64,000 nt of DNA, taken from Amphimedon queenslandica (Eukaryota; Porifera; Demospongiae; Haplosclerida; Niphatidae). A program made the translations under genes and the position numbers. The notes below the pieces were generated by a model. That model saw only the letters and a list, made by a program, of their open reading frames with translations, did not search any database and had not been told where the DNA came from. Shown here in pieces: positions 47,238-59,275 of this stretch. The stretch covers positions 403,934 through 467,933 of the forward strand of contig NW_003546275.1 in assembly GCF_000090795.2 (NCBI RefSeq). Reading direction: 5' to 3'. Every line of letters starts with the position of its first letter. Within the stretch, counting starts at the first letter, position 1.

Positions 47238-49632
47238 ATGCCTATACAGGTAGCTTTTATATTTTGTAGCTTGCATTTGTATTCAAATATTTTTCTCTGC
47301 ATAGACTATCTTGCTGTTACATTATGCAATAATTACTAATAAAATGAGCCTTTAAAAAATTTGACACGCATAGAAAAATTTCAAAATAAAAATTATGAAT
47401 TTAAATTAGAAAGAGGGGCGGTTGGTTGGCCTTGGCCTGGAATGCACGGCCATGTGGAACATTGTTTGATTAGAAACATGTGCATCTATTCACATGTTTT
47501 ATGTGTGGAACATGTAATGCATTGAAGAAACAATTGTGTATGTGTCTGTGTGTATAGCAACAGCACTTGAGATTTATTTATCAGATGCAGTGCAGTATAG
47601 TTGCATGCTCTTGGGTCATAGTTGCTTATATGGATATCACTGTAAATAATAGTGAGTATTATTTTGCTATCGCATGTGTAATTGTGTATCATAACAATAT
47701 TGCTTGATCTCATTTATAAATTAATTGGGTACCTTTTTTGGGCTTGAAAAGCAACGGTGTATCCCATGCCCATGTAGATTTTCAAGGGAACACATTTTGC
47801 AAGTTGCAAGGCCATTTTTGAAAAAAAAATTGTGAAAATTTAGTTATCTTTTGTCTTGAATTGTGCTAAGTTATGGAATGCAACCATTTCATTAGCATGT
47901 TTGGATGACTTTCATACTTTGTATAGAACCAAAAGTAAACGAATGCTCTAGTAAACATTATCTTTCGTTATGGGTACTTTGTTTTTTATTACATTTTTTG
48001 ATACTTATTAATGTCCTTATGCTACGTAAAAAGTTTGGAGTGGACTCCGATTAAAAGTTTTTGAGATATAAATCTAGTTATTATGAGAACTTTTCTCTTT
48101 TCCAAGGTCGGTCAAACTCTTCCATCTATTGAACTCCATGAAGGAACGCCTAAAGACAAAGTCAACATTTTGGAGCTTTTCAAAGGAAAGAAAGGGATAC
48201 TTTTTGCAGTTCCTGGAGCCTTTACGCCTGGCTGCAGCCAAGTATGATAAAATTTAAGTGATAATTATTTTTTACAATTTTGAACTAGACCCATCTTCCT
48301 GGATATGTGAATGATTACTTAAAGTTGAAAGTAAGTCATTTGTAATGTGAACTCACTTTTTTAGTACAACAATTTTCTTTTTTTGTAGGCCAAAGGTTTT
48401 GAAGTTATTGCTTGTGTTTCTGTCAATGATGCTTTTGTCATGTCAGCTTGGGGCATTGAGAGGAAAGCCACTGGAAAGGTAAGAGTCTGAGAGAGCCAAC
48501 CATCAAAGCAGGGTTTCCCACAGGATTTTCAAAAATTGCAAGTAGAGAATTTTTTATTATTTTATCTGATGTGTATACATAATTTATGTTGTGTAGCAAG
48601 TTTGAATTGATTCCGATCAAAGTTAGATTTTTTACAAATTTTTAAAGTTACTCAAAAATGGGCCAAAGTTCCTGTACTATAGTACAGGGTTTTTGGCCAA
48701 TTTTTGCCAAAAATGACTAAGAGAGAATTCTCCATTCTTATAATATTTTTTGATACATATACATGTTTTTATGTTGTGTAGCAAGTTTGAGCTGATTCTG
48801 ATCAAAATTAGATTTTTTACGAATTTTTAAAGTTACTCAAAAATCGGGCCAAAGTCCCTGTACTATAGTACAGGGATTTCGGCCAAATTTTACCAAAAAT
48901 GACAAGGAGAGAATTTTTTGTTTTTATAATTTTTCCTGATGCATATACATGTTCTTATGTTGTGTAGCAAGTTTTTAAGCTGATTCCGATTAAATTTTTA
49001 ATTTTTTAATCAAATTAAATTTACTCCAAAAGAAAGCCCTGTGATGCTTGTTAGCTAATGAAGCATCCTTGTTAGTTAGCCTGCTTTGGTAGAATCCTGC
49101 ATCAAAGAGTACAAGACTTAAATGAAACATCAATTACTAGAAGATTTTTAATAATAAATTTGGTCCAAAATGAGCTTTTTATATTAAAACAGAATTCTTT
49201 TAAAAGTTCTTAATTTTTTTATTTTTTTTTATATACAGATAAGAATGCTGGCAGATCCTGCAGGTGAATTTACTAAGGTAATATTACTACTGTTAGACGA
49301 AGAAGTGGAAGAACTAATTTAATTTTTTAAAATTTTTTATAAATAGGCTGTTGATCTTGGTTTTGATGCAACACCAGCCCTTGGGAATATACGCTCAAAG
49401 AGGTAAATATCCAACACATTTGGAGCAAAGTACTACATACACTGTACATGTATTTTTACTATAATTATTCTCTTTTTTGTTTGAATATTCACCTCAAATT
49501 TTTTATACACCACATTGTTATTACTGTAGGTATGCTATGACAATTGAAGACGGTGTAGTAAAGAGTGTTGCTATTGAGCCTGATGCAACTGGCCTCACTG
49601 TTAGCCTTTCTTGTAGCATACTCAATGAGTAG
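47238..49632 (+). CDS. PRDX5: Peroxiredoxin-5-type thiol peroxidase
   Basis: Seven exons: 47238-47249, 48107-48241, 48289-48330, 48389-48478, 49239-49277, 49347-49402 and 49530-49632; 158 aa (mature human PRDX5 about 161). The peroxidatic Cys lies in [17 protein letters not shown], followed by [17 protein letters not shown] and [12 protein letters not shown]. Reduces peroxides using thioredoxin. No mitochondrial leader is encoded before MPIQVGQTLP, so the product as modelled is cytosolic; an upstream alternative exon cannot be excluded. At the C-terminus human PRDX5 has its resolving Cys in LTCSLAPN; here LTVSLSCS places the only Cys three to four residues later. Intron 4 holds a repeat array. 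Confidence 0.93.
48520..49030 (+). repeat. 186-bp palindrome-centred tandem repeat, array 4 (about 3 units, PRDX5 intron 4)
   Basis: Cores at 48670-48689 (first base altered) and 48856-48875, 186 bp apart, with partial flanking units on both sides. Confidence 0.94.
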
Positions 49633-50412
49633 CTCTTCATTCTTTGCCAATTAATGACTCATCATCATTCTATTGTAGTAAACTATTGTTATGTTAGTTT
49701 AAGGCCCATTTATTGTAGTTTCCACAGGTAATTAGATCACTTTTTATTTCTAATAATAGTTGCAGAAAAAAAAAGACAATAAAAATAGATTTCTCAGGAG
49801 GTGTGGTTAGTTAAAAAGTCATTGGTGATGATTAATTAATGGTTCCACGTGGTTTGAGGATGCCCCTTGCTCCTCTCCCACTAATTGCATTCCTCCTCCT
49901 CACTATCTCACTTTACTCCCACAAACTTCAAAACAAAGTTTCTTCACATAAGTTCTACTTTCTCTCGTCACCTCTCCCTCCTTGTCAGGCATTGGAAGAG
50001 AAACCCCGTTTATAGCTGTTATAATTTTTGGGGAAGATATCTCTTTTCTTTCGAAAAGCGGCCAGTAAGCACTGAATCTTAGTTCTTTTTCCTTATTTGT
50101 GGTAGGGAAGGACCAGCGTAGTCTAAACCCCTCTCCCAGCCCACTTCTTTATATATTTATAACTTCTCTTTTTCTCTCATTCTGCCCCCTCTATTTCTTG
50201 TTTGTCTCTGTCTCTTATATAAATTCAATGTGTCCTTTTTTTAATATTAAAAATACCCTTTGCATAATTGATTATAATATGATGGGAATTAATGTATAAC
50301 TTGTACGTTTCATCATGCCAGTACTATCATATACTTGATAAATATCGGAGGATAGGGAACCGTTTATTATTATCATTATTTTTAGGACGACGTCACATTA
50401 ATAAAAGAAAAT
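49633..50412 (+). other. Intergenic between PRDX5 and PAR-6
   Basis: Contains the PRDX5 3' UTR (aataaa near 49780) and the PAR-6 upstream region, which has aggacgacgtcacatt near 50393, close to a CRE (GACGTCAC). A short plus-strand frame at 49885-50082 shows no domain. Confidence 0.45.
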
Positions 50413-53239
50413 ATGAGTGCCACGCCCTCAAGAAGGTCGCCTGGACAACCGGGCTACGATCCTAACTTAGTCGAAGTCAAGTCGAAAGTAAGTCCGCTGG
50501 GATTTTTGTAGGTGGGGTCTGAGTTTCCATGAGAACAGTGCAGTAATGGCATTATTTGATAATGGGGAAATAGCTACAGTTACCTTTGTTACAAAATGTT
50601 GCATGCATGTACATATACAAGTATAAATATCTACCTGACCTTTTCTCATACACTGGCTATTAGGATATTATTATTATCTTTGCTCCCTCCTTTTTCTCAC
50701 TATCACATCCCTTGCTCTCTCTCTCTCTCTCTTTTTCTTCTAAAGTTGTTAGTGTGTCATTTCTCACTTTGGGAAGTTGCTATTTTGATTGTTATGAGAG
50801 AATGCTTTGATGGGAAAGTGCATTAGCCATTTATCCTCATCCACTCTATTATATAATTATAGGTACTACTCAATTGACATCACATTGGGTCACAGTCTGT
50901 GATGTCATGCCTTATTATTGAGTGTAATACTGGAAATAAGAAGTGCATGTATATACTTGTACATGCAAGGGAGTTTTAAGTATCCTGTATTATTATATGG
51001 GTTTACCATGTCTTGTGAATGCTACAGTAGGTGTTGCGACTATAATTATTATAACTTCTCTGTCATTTATGCGATGTGATTTGGCTGTTGCAGATGCAAT
51101 GGATTGCCAAGTGTTTATGTGTAGGACTATAATAGTAACAGTGTATAGTGTTGCTTGATTGTTGGTTTCACTCTTTCTCTCTCGGTCCTTTCTCTCTCAG
51201 TTCCACCCTCTTCATCTTGCTCTTTGAAAGAGAGGAGATGAAAGGGCGAGGGAGAGAAACGGATTGATTTAAAGCATAGTAAAAACTTGACAACATGTCA
51301 ACATGTTAATTAATGTTAATTCCCAGACGGTACATTAAATGGAAATACTATACCAACACACTCTCACCTGGCACTCTACTCTCAATCATAAACATGGACA
51401 CACAAAATCCAGACAGGCATAACATTATAATCAATTCCTGTACACATGCACATTGTATGTGTGTACAGGTACGAGTGTCTTTATTATTGCATTGACAAAT
51501 GTAACGGTTTATCTTGCTATTGTCCAGCTTGTACCTGTAAATACATGTACATTGAATTATCATTTAGCACTTTAATCACCACTAGCAAGGGGGAGGAGAA
51601 GAGAGAGGGGGGGAAGAGAGGGAGAGAAAGAGGGGGAGAGAGAGAGGGGGGAGAGGAGGGGGAGAGAGGGGGAGAGGGATATGGAGGAAATAACTTGTAG
51701 TCTGTAGTATGACATGTATGGCTTAGTTATTCTTCCTGCATTGGTACAACAGATATTTGACAATTACAAGTAGTGTATTCACTTCCTTACTATCTATTAT
51801 GGAATATAACAATGCATAACTATAAATAAATAGAGTAAACAAGATATTTTACTTTATTTAATGTATATCATACTCTTTTCTCCTCTCTTCTCTTACAGTT
51901 TGAGTACGAGTATCGTAGGTTCAGCATTGACAGGACGCAGTTAACCCAGTATGATGAGCTCAGTGCTTTAATTAAAGAATCTCACAATCTTCCAACTGAC
52001 ATGCCGTTTACTGTGTCTTACACGAATCCGAAGAATGATGACATCCTTCCCATTAATAATGACAAGAACATGAATTCAGCTTTTCAAACAGCCATGCCAT
52101 TCATTAAACTATTCATATACAGAGAAAGAGGTAATGAACATGATGATTAATGGAGATATAGAGAAGTGATGACTAGCATGGCACTTAATTTATAAATTTT
52201 CATGTTTGCTAATAATGAATGTGATATATGTTTTGTATATTTGTACTAGTCTTAGGGATACACATTTTTACATGTACATGTACCAAATGTTAATTTTACA
52301 TTATATATAATATCATAATATTTTACATTGTATATAATATACATATACGTGTGCTTTTGTGTATGCATTCACAAGTTTGTTGTTTTATGAGTAGGAAGTT
52401 ATTCATATTGTGCATATTCTAAAATTTTCTTTACGTAAAAAGTTTAAAATTTCCCCCGCCCACCCTCTCTCTCTCTCTCTCTTTCAGAGCTAATGGATGC
52501 TGAGATTAAACTACAAGAGAAGAAGAAAAAGAGCAAGAGTCTCTTTAGCGAGAGCGTCAACAGTTCGACAGTAATCGGAGCACCTAAAGAGTTTCGTAAA
52601 GTCAGTTCCATAGTGGATGCTGACCTTCTTCCAGACACAGTGAGGAGAGTGAAACTTGTCAAGCAATCAACCGACCGCCCACTTGGATTCTATATAAGGG
52701 ACGGCACCAGTGTTCGGGTGACCCCCTACGGTTTGGAAAAGGTTCCTGGAATATTCATATCTCGGCTGGTCCCAGGGGGGCTTGCAGAGGGCACTGGCCT
52801 ATTATCAGTCAACGATGAGATAATTGAAGTTAACGGGATAGAGACTTTGGGAAAGAGTCTAGACCAAGTGACCGACATGATGGTCGCCAACTCTCAGAAC
52901 CTCATAATCACTGTGAAACCCTCGACGCTGCCCCCCAGCACTCCCAGAACCAGCACCGGTACCATGCCAAAAACCAAGAGGGGGTCCCCGCCTCCCTCGG
53001 GGGGAGGAGGGAAAAACCGGAGCTCCTCCGAGTTACCGCAAGGAGGACGTCCAAGTAATAAAGGAGATCGGTCGACCCCGTCAAAAGGGAACGTGTCTGA
53101 TAACAGTTACAATGGTATGGGAGGGAGTTCGAATAAAGAGGGTTTGAGAAAGAAGATGAGTTCTGATATGAGCGGAGCAGGTGGTGGAGGTAATGAATAT
53201 TCTGATGAGCCGAAGAGGATATTGCATACTGTGAATTAA
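50413..53239 (+). CDS. PARD6: PAR-6 cell-polarity scaffold (PB1, semi-CRIB, PDZ)
   Basis: Three exons: 50413-50487, 51899-52130 and 52488-53239; 352 aa. PB1 domain about residues 22-103 ([15 protein letters not shown]...), semi-CRIB at about 132-146 ([15 protein letters not shown]), then a PDZ domain at 156-247 with carboxylate-loop region [28 protein letters not shown] and [12 protein letters not shown]. These are close to animal PAR-6 along the whole core. The protein joins aPKC through PB1, CDC42-GTP through CRIB/PDZ, and PAR-3 or other partners through PDZ. The C-terminal 100 residues are Ser/Gly-rich and low complexity. Intron 1 (1.4 kb) has a purine-rich tract near 51586-51678 and no other gene. 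Confidence 0.97.
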
Positions 53240-53391
53240 TTAATTTATTATTTTAATTTAACTTGACTTACTGTCTGTTTCTTGTCTCTTTTCTTCTCAT
53301 CATTTTCTCTTCTCGTCTTGCATGTGTTGTGTTTACTTACTTGTGTGGGCGTATCATTTTCCATTGTGTAATGACTACATACAGCAAAAAC

Positions 53392-53434
<43 letters not shown>

Positions 53435-53837
53435 GCCTCATGAATATCATTATCTGACGACAGATACTGCTTTTATCAAAAGAAACTTTCTCTTTTTTTC
53501 TATTAAAAATTATTATTTTATTGTTAATGAGACCTCTCATTTCATGAGATTTTTAATTACCTCTCTAAAATTATTATCATTATTATTATTATAACTATTA
53601 TGATTATTATTATTTAAGAAGATATATTAATTCAAATCATGTTTAAAGATTATCCATATACAATGATGACTTTACATTTGTTTAGTCTTACTATTACAGT
53701 GTGTGTATGTACATTACCTGTGCTCTTTTCTCTCCACCTACCTTGTGTATATAAGCTCAAGTTCTTAATGAGATATTGTGTACTCTCTCTATCTCTCCCT
53801 TCATTTCTTTATCTCCTGTCTCTGTGTGTGTATTGTG
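53240..53837 (+). other. Intergenic between PAR-6 and receptor tyrosine kinase
   Basis: AT-rich, with a (TTA)n microsatellite at about 53393-53434; no gene seen. Confidence 0.6.
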
Positions 53838-56800
53838 ATGGGCATCAGTTGGTGTTTGTTCCTGAGTCTGCTTCAATGCTTACTGATAGTCTTAAGTGAA
53901 GGTATGTCCACTCAAGTTATGCAGAATCTTTTTGAATATTAATTTATTCCTTGCTATTCCTCTCTTTTATTTTTCTCTCTCTCAAGGTTCAAATTGTACT
54001 GTCAATTTCTTATCAAAGGAGACAATTATTTCTCTCACGACTGGTGCTGGTGGCAACGATGGAGGGCCTTCTGGTCTAATGAAGAAGAAGAATCCTGCAC
54101 ACATGGTCACCAAAAGTAAACAGCAGATGCTCTTTCCTTTAAACTGGTTCAATTGCTCGGGCAATCTCACCCAGTGGGTATTCGCTGCTAAATTCAACCG
54201 AGCAGATAAACCTTTTCATCCTGCTTTACAAATATGGCGGCCTCAAGCCTCTCCTGCTGGTAGCTTTAGTAAGGTTTTTGAGACCATCGTGCAAGTAGCA
54301 AGTGCTCAGACAAGTGGAGTGTACACATATAATCTAGGGACACCTTTTCATGTAATGACAGGGGACAGGCTGGGTCTTCATCATCCTGACAAGAGAAAGA
54401 GTTCTATTGAGATTTATATTTACGATGATGTATCGGATGAGTATCAGTACTGGACTCTTGAAAAGACTGACAATCCTATGAACTATATAGAGACGACTAA
54501 TAATAACGATGTTAAAACCAAACACGGAGTGCCTGTTGTAGCAGCTGTAGTGGGTAAGTCGTGAGTATAGCAAGTTTATCGGGATAATTTATTTTATTTT
54601 TTGTAGTTCCATTTCCTTTAAGCTCATCTGTGACATTACTGTCTACAGCCACTAGTAGTACTCGTGTCTTACCATCTTCATCATCTCTAGCCACATCTTC
54701 TACTAGTCTCTCTCCTTCATCTACTCCTTCTCCCTCTTCTTCCTCCTCTCTCTCTTCCTCCTCTCTCTCTTCCTCTACTCCTTCTCCCTCTTCTTCCTCC
54801 TCTCTCTCTTCCTCTACTTCTTCTCCCTCTTCCTCTTCTTCCTCCTCTCTCTCTTCCTCTACTCATTCTCCTTCTCCCTCTCCTTCCCCCTCTTCCTCTC
54901 TTCCTCCCACAATCTCGTCTCTCACAAGAGCAACAACCAACCAGCCAACACATAGCCATGTATCCTGGACAACCAGTCAAACGACAATGACCAAAAGAGA
55001 CACTCCAGACGCTGGTGTGTCTAAAACCATTGAAGACGTGAGAACTGATCCGTTTACGAGGACCTCATCAAATAGACCAGACAATACAAACACTTATAAT
55101 CACCATGTTACACTCACACAATCATCCCCACATACCACTCCTCCCCCCTCCTCCTCATCTCCTGTTATTTCTACTACTAGTGCTGGGTCTAGTCACGGCC
55201 GTTCTGGTTCTCTCTTGCCTATTATTATTGGTTCTGCTGTGGGTGTGGTTGGTGTCCTCATAGGTCTCTGTATTGGTCTATTGTTTGTTATTGTCTGGTT
55301 GGCCAAACGAAGATCGTTAGCTTCGACCAGTAACTTTGGAGCAGCATATAGAACATGTTAGTAATACTCTAATAATAATAAAGGAATTATTTTAGAATAA
55401 GTATTGTACATATACTATATAAGGAATATCTTAATACTATTCATATTGTACTATTTATAGAATATGTTAGTAATGTACTATTACTTATAGAATATTGTGT
55501 AGTATGTATCATATGGAGTAATTATTACTGTGATATGATATATGAATAACAAGATTTGTGTGTGTAATATTTTGTTTTTTTTCTTTGCTTATAACTTGGC
55601 AGGAATTCATGTCTAATTTGTGTATGATGTCATTAGCTTTTGATTGACATTTCAGAGTATTAACATTTCAATGATGTTTTCAAACTATCAATTCAACATG
55701 CATGTATTAAATTCCAATGATATTTTATATCTGCTTTGTTTGTACGTACATGTACACATGTACATTCTTTCTTCATTTTCTCACCTCCTCCTCCTCCTCT
55801 TGTAGGCACTCCTAATAGATACATAAGGAAATGCGTATCCAGTCCACTCTATGAAGGTACTAATCTAGCAAAGACAACAAGGGCCATATCCGCAACAATC
55901 ATTCCACTTGCTAGTTCATCACAGACCAGCTCTTTGGATTCAAATCATTCATCCCAGAGTGTTTCTACTCATCCACAAATTGTTGTATGTCCTCGTATTA
56001 TTCCTCCAATAGCACCTCCCTCTCCCCCTCCTTCACCTCCTCCTCCTCCTCCTCCTCCACCAAACTTCTCTCCTCCGCCTCCTTCTCCTCGTACCCCTCA
56101 AGGTCCTCCTCGTGTTCCTCCAGTTTCTCATGTGTCTCCTCTTACTATTTCTTCTCAGTACAGTCTCTCTCGTCCTCCTCCTCCTTCTCTCCCTCTTCCT
56201 TCTCCACCCTCTACTCTGGCTATTCCTGCAGAGAGAAATCCACCCACCAGTCCAGCAATGGTCGGATCACCTTATGAAAAGGTGAGGAGAGAGAGAGAGA
56301 AAGAGAGAGAGAGAGCTTAACATTCATAATTGCTAATATGCTTTTTGTTTAGCCCATTCTTTGTGATGCAGCCTCGAGTTCATTTGTTAATCCTAATGAC
56401 TGCATTTATGTTCCTAATGAAGTTAGCAGTAGTCATTGTTTATGATTATGATTATACTATTTACATGTTTTTTTTCTCAGGAACAGAGATCAAAGTTATT
56501 CAATGGTTCAGTTGGCTATGAATTTGACGACAAGTTGTATAAATCACTCTACGATGTATGTTACTTTAAAAATAATAAATACAGTTATATCATTATAATG
56601 CAAAAGGACGTAGCATATATGGTTTCAGTTACCCTCCTTTAGGTTCAAAATGTTAAAGATGATGGAGGTGAGAGTAAAGATGAGAATAAGTTCTTTCAAG
56701 AGTCGAGTGAGTATTGGAAGCCGCAGAAAACAACTACAGCAATATACAGACAACTAGCCAGCAAGAGATACAGGGAAATACCAAGACATGCAATACAGTA

Positions 56801-58859
56801 AGAAAAAAAGAACATTTAAAGACGCTAAAAGATGATCTTACAATTTCACTATGCTTTTTTAGAATAACAAAGTATTTAGGTTCTGGGCAGTTTGCGACTG
56901 TCAATAAAGCTCAGTGGATAACTGGTGGTGGGGATGTGTCTGTGGCTGTTAAAATGCTCAAAGCAGGCTCCTCCGAGCAAGAAAAGGTTAAATTTTTACA
57001 AGAAGCAGCAATAAATGGGCAGTTTCATCATCTTAATGTTGTACGGCTCTTGGGTGTCGTCACTGTTGGAGAACCGGTACTCTATAAATTAATTCTTAAT
57101 TAAATTTATTAGATTATCATTAGGTTATTATTGTGCTTGAGTTATTGGGAAACGGAAACTTAAAGAAGTTCCTAACATCAAAACGACCAGTGTAATTAAA
57201 CAACTCAGTACTTTTAGTGTTTAATATGATTAATAGTAGAGGCTGTGTGGTCCCTGAAGAGCTTCCTAATCTATTGTGCAACTTCTGTAAGCAGATTGCT
57301 TCCGGAATGGACTATCTAGCAAAGAAGACTTTTATACACAGAGACCTCGCTGCTAGGAATATACTAGTATCAGAACAACTGATTTGCAAAGTGAGAAATG
57401 AGTAATTGTCAAGAATACATTTATGGTAGTATTATTTATTGTAAATGCTTCCATAATGTATTATGCATTAGAAAATGACCATAAAAAGTTTGAGCTGATT
57501 CTGATCAATAATGGATTTTTAAGCTGCTCCTAAATCTGGCCAAAGCAAATTTTGCCAAAAATTAAAAAGAGAGAATTCTCCATTTTTATAATATTTTCTG
57601 ATGCATATACATGTTCTCATGTTGTGTAGAAAGTTTGAGCTGATTCCAATCAAAATTGAATTTTTTACGAATTTTTTAATTTACTCAAAAATCGGACCAA
57701 AGTCCCTGTACTATAGTACAGGGATTTTGGCCAAATTTTGCCAAAAATGACTAGGAGAGAATTCTCCATTTTTATAATTTTTTTTGATGCATATACATGT
57801 TCTTATGTTGTGTAGAAAGTTTAAACTGATTCCAATCAAAATTGAATTTTTTATGAATTTTTTAATTTACTCAAAAATTGGACCAAAGTCCCTGTACTAT
57901 AGTACAGGGATTTCAGCCAAATTTTGTTAAAAATAACTAGGAGGGAAATCTCCATTTTTATAATTTTTCTGATACATATACTCATACTTATGTTGTGTAG
58001 AAAGTTTGAGCTGATTCCAATCAGTACTTTTTTATTCCTATAGTATTTTTGTTGTAGTAATTTTCTTGTATCAGTAATTGTATCATGCCTTCATGCAAGT
58101 TTTAGCCAATTCTGATAACTATCTATTTAGCTATGGGAATATTAGAAAAACATGGCAATTCCTTGATGCATTTTGTCACTTTTTGGGTCAGTTTGATGTT
58201 CACCTCATTTATGCTCGTGTAGGTTGCTGATTTTGGTTTGTCCCGTGACCTTCAAGAAAACGAGTACTATATATCTCAAGGAGGTCTTGTACCAATAAAA
58301 TGGACAGCACTAGAGGTACTATAGGGTTGTTGGTGCAGCATAAGTATTATTGATGCATGAATTGTAGGCAATATTTTACAGGAAGTACTCGACTGCTAGT
58401 GACGTGTGGAGTTATGGTGTGCTTCTGTTTGAGATATGGAGTCTAGGAAGGAAGCCGTTCTCATCACTAACAAATGAAAAAGTATGAGTTGCATTGATGC
58501 AGCATAATTTTGACTCTGTTTCTTCTTCCTAGTATATTGAGAAAATTGATGAAGGTGAGAGGCTTGCTCCTCCACCTGGCTGTCCCCGCTCGTTTTACCA
58601 ACTAATGATGGACTGCTGGTATGCATAATATGTATCTGTATTGTCCTCATTGTATCTTTACCATAGGCACCCCAGCCCTCCTGACCGTCCATCTTTCACT
58701 TCCCTATGTCAGTATTTATCACAGCCTGTTGAGTCTTTGCTCCAGTTGGGTATCAGTCAAGTAGAGCTGGAGGAATCGCCTGAAGCAAGTACTCTAGGGG
58801 CACCCATTGAGGCTGGACAAGCTCTTTTTAAAGATATACAGATACGCTACCTTGATTAA
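53838..58859 (+). CDS. Receptor tyrosine kinase with unrecognised ectodomain, mucin-like stalk and Pro-rich juxtamembrane
   Basis: Thirteen exons in phase: 53838-53901, 53987-54553, 54607-55356, 55806-56281, 56481-56555, 56643-56797, 56863-57076, 57124-57191, 57240-57390, 58223-58315, 58368-58481, 58533-58618, 58667-58859; 1001 aa. Signal peptide 1-21; a ~190-residue ectodomain module that I do not recognise; a Ser/Thr/Pro-rich stalk to about 410; membrane helix 413-442; Pro-rich juxtamembrane with [22 protein letters not shown]; kinase from about 697. Catalytic residues are intact: LGSGQF loop, Lys726 in [12 protein letters not shown] 823-830, DFG 843-845, and Tyr855-Tyr856 in the activation loop. 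Sponges carry many lineage-specific receptor kinases and this fits that group; the ligand is unknown. Confidence 0.92.
57480..58030 (+). repeat. 186-bp palindrome-centred tandem repeat, array 5 (3 units, RTK kinase-domain intron)
   Basis: Cores at 57704-57723 and 57890-57909, 186 bp apart, with an upstream unit lacking the palindrome near 57540. Lies between the exons coding HRDLAARN and DFG. Confidence 0.94.
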
Positions 58860-59204
58860 TGTACTGTACTCATATACTGATATTGGGTGCCCACTGTTTA
58901 AAGTGTGTACATCAATTAAACTATACTGCATGTCTGGATACATACATATATATATTTGTACTGTTTCTATTGATTATTATTATTATTATTTTGTGTGTGC
59001 TGGCACTCTTATATTCTCACCCTTTTGTTCATATAAATGTACATGTACAGTACGTGTTGGTGTATGTGTAGGCTAGATTATCAAAACTGATTGGTCACCT
59101 GATAGTTAGTTTTAGTGATAGGAGGTGGAGGAGAGAAAGGAGAGTATTATCACAATTATTCTTTTAACCTATTGCTTGAGACAATAACGAATCTTAATCC
59201 TCAG

Positions 59205-59260
59205 GTTAGTACATAATGTCTGTGCATGATGATAATTGCTCACATTTTCTACCCATGCAG
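59205..59260 (+). other. Candidate 56-nt 5' UTR intron of the Pmp-like gene
   Basis: cag|gttagt donor and tttctacccatgcag acceptor, both preserved in the second copy (about 61103-61158). Splicing removes the ATG at 59216 and leaves ATG 59276, directly before a signal peptide. Confidence 0.55.
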
Positions 59261-59275
59261 GTCTTTGCTCTGATA

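Noticed and set aside
54717-54980. Arg/Gly-rich minus-strand frame
   Set aside because: Reverse complement of the Ser-rich tract in the receptor kinase.
55987-56277. Ser-rich plus-strand frame
   Set aside because: Out-of-frame reading of the Pro-rich exon of the receptor kinase.
1800-58030. CRISPR-like interpretation of the regularly spaced palindromes
   Set aside because: The 186-bp units are repeated as a whole, with no unique spacers, and the host is a eukaryote; this is an intronic tandem repeat.
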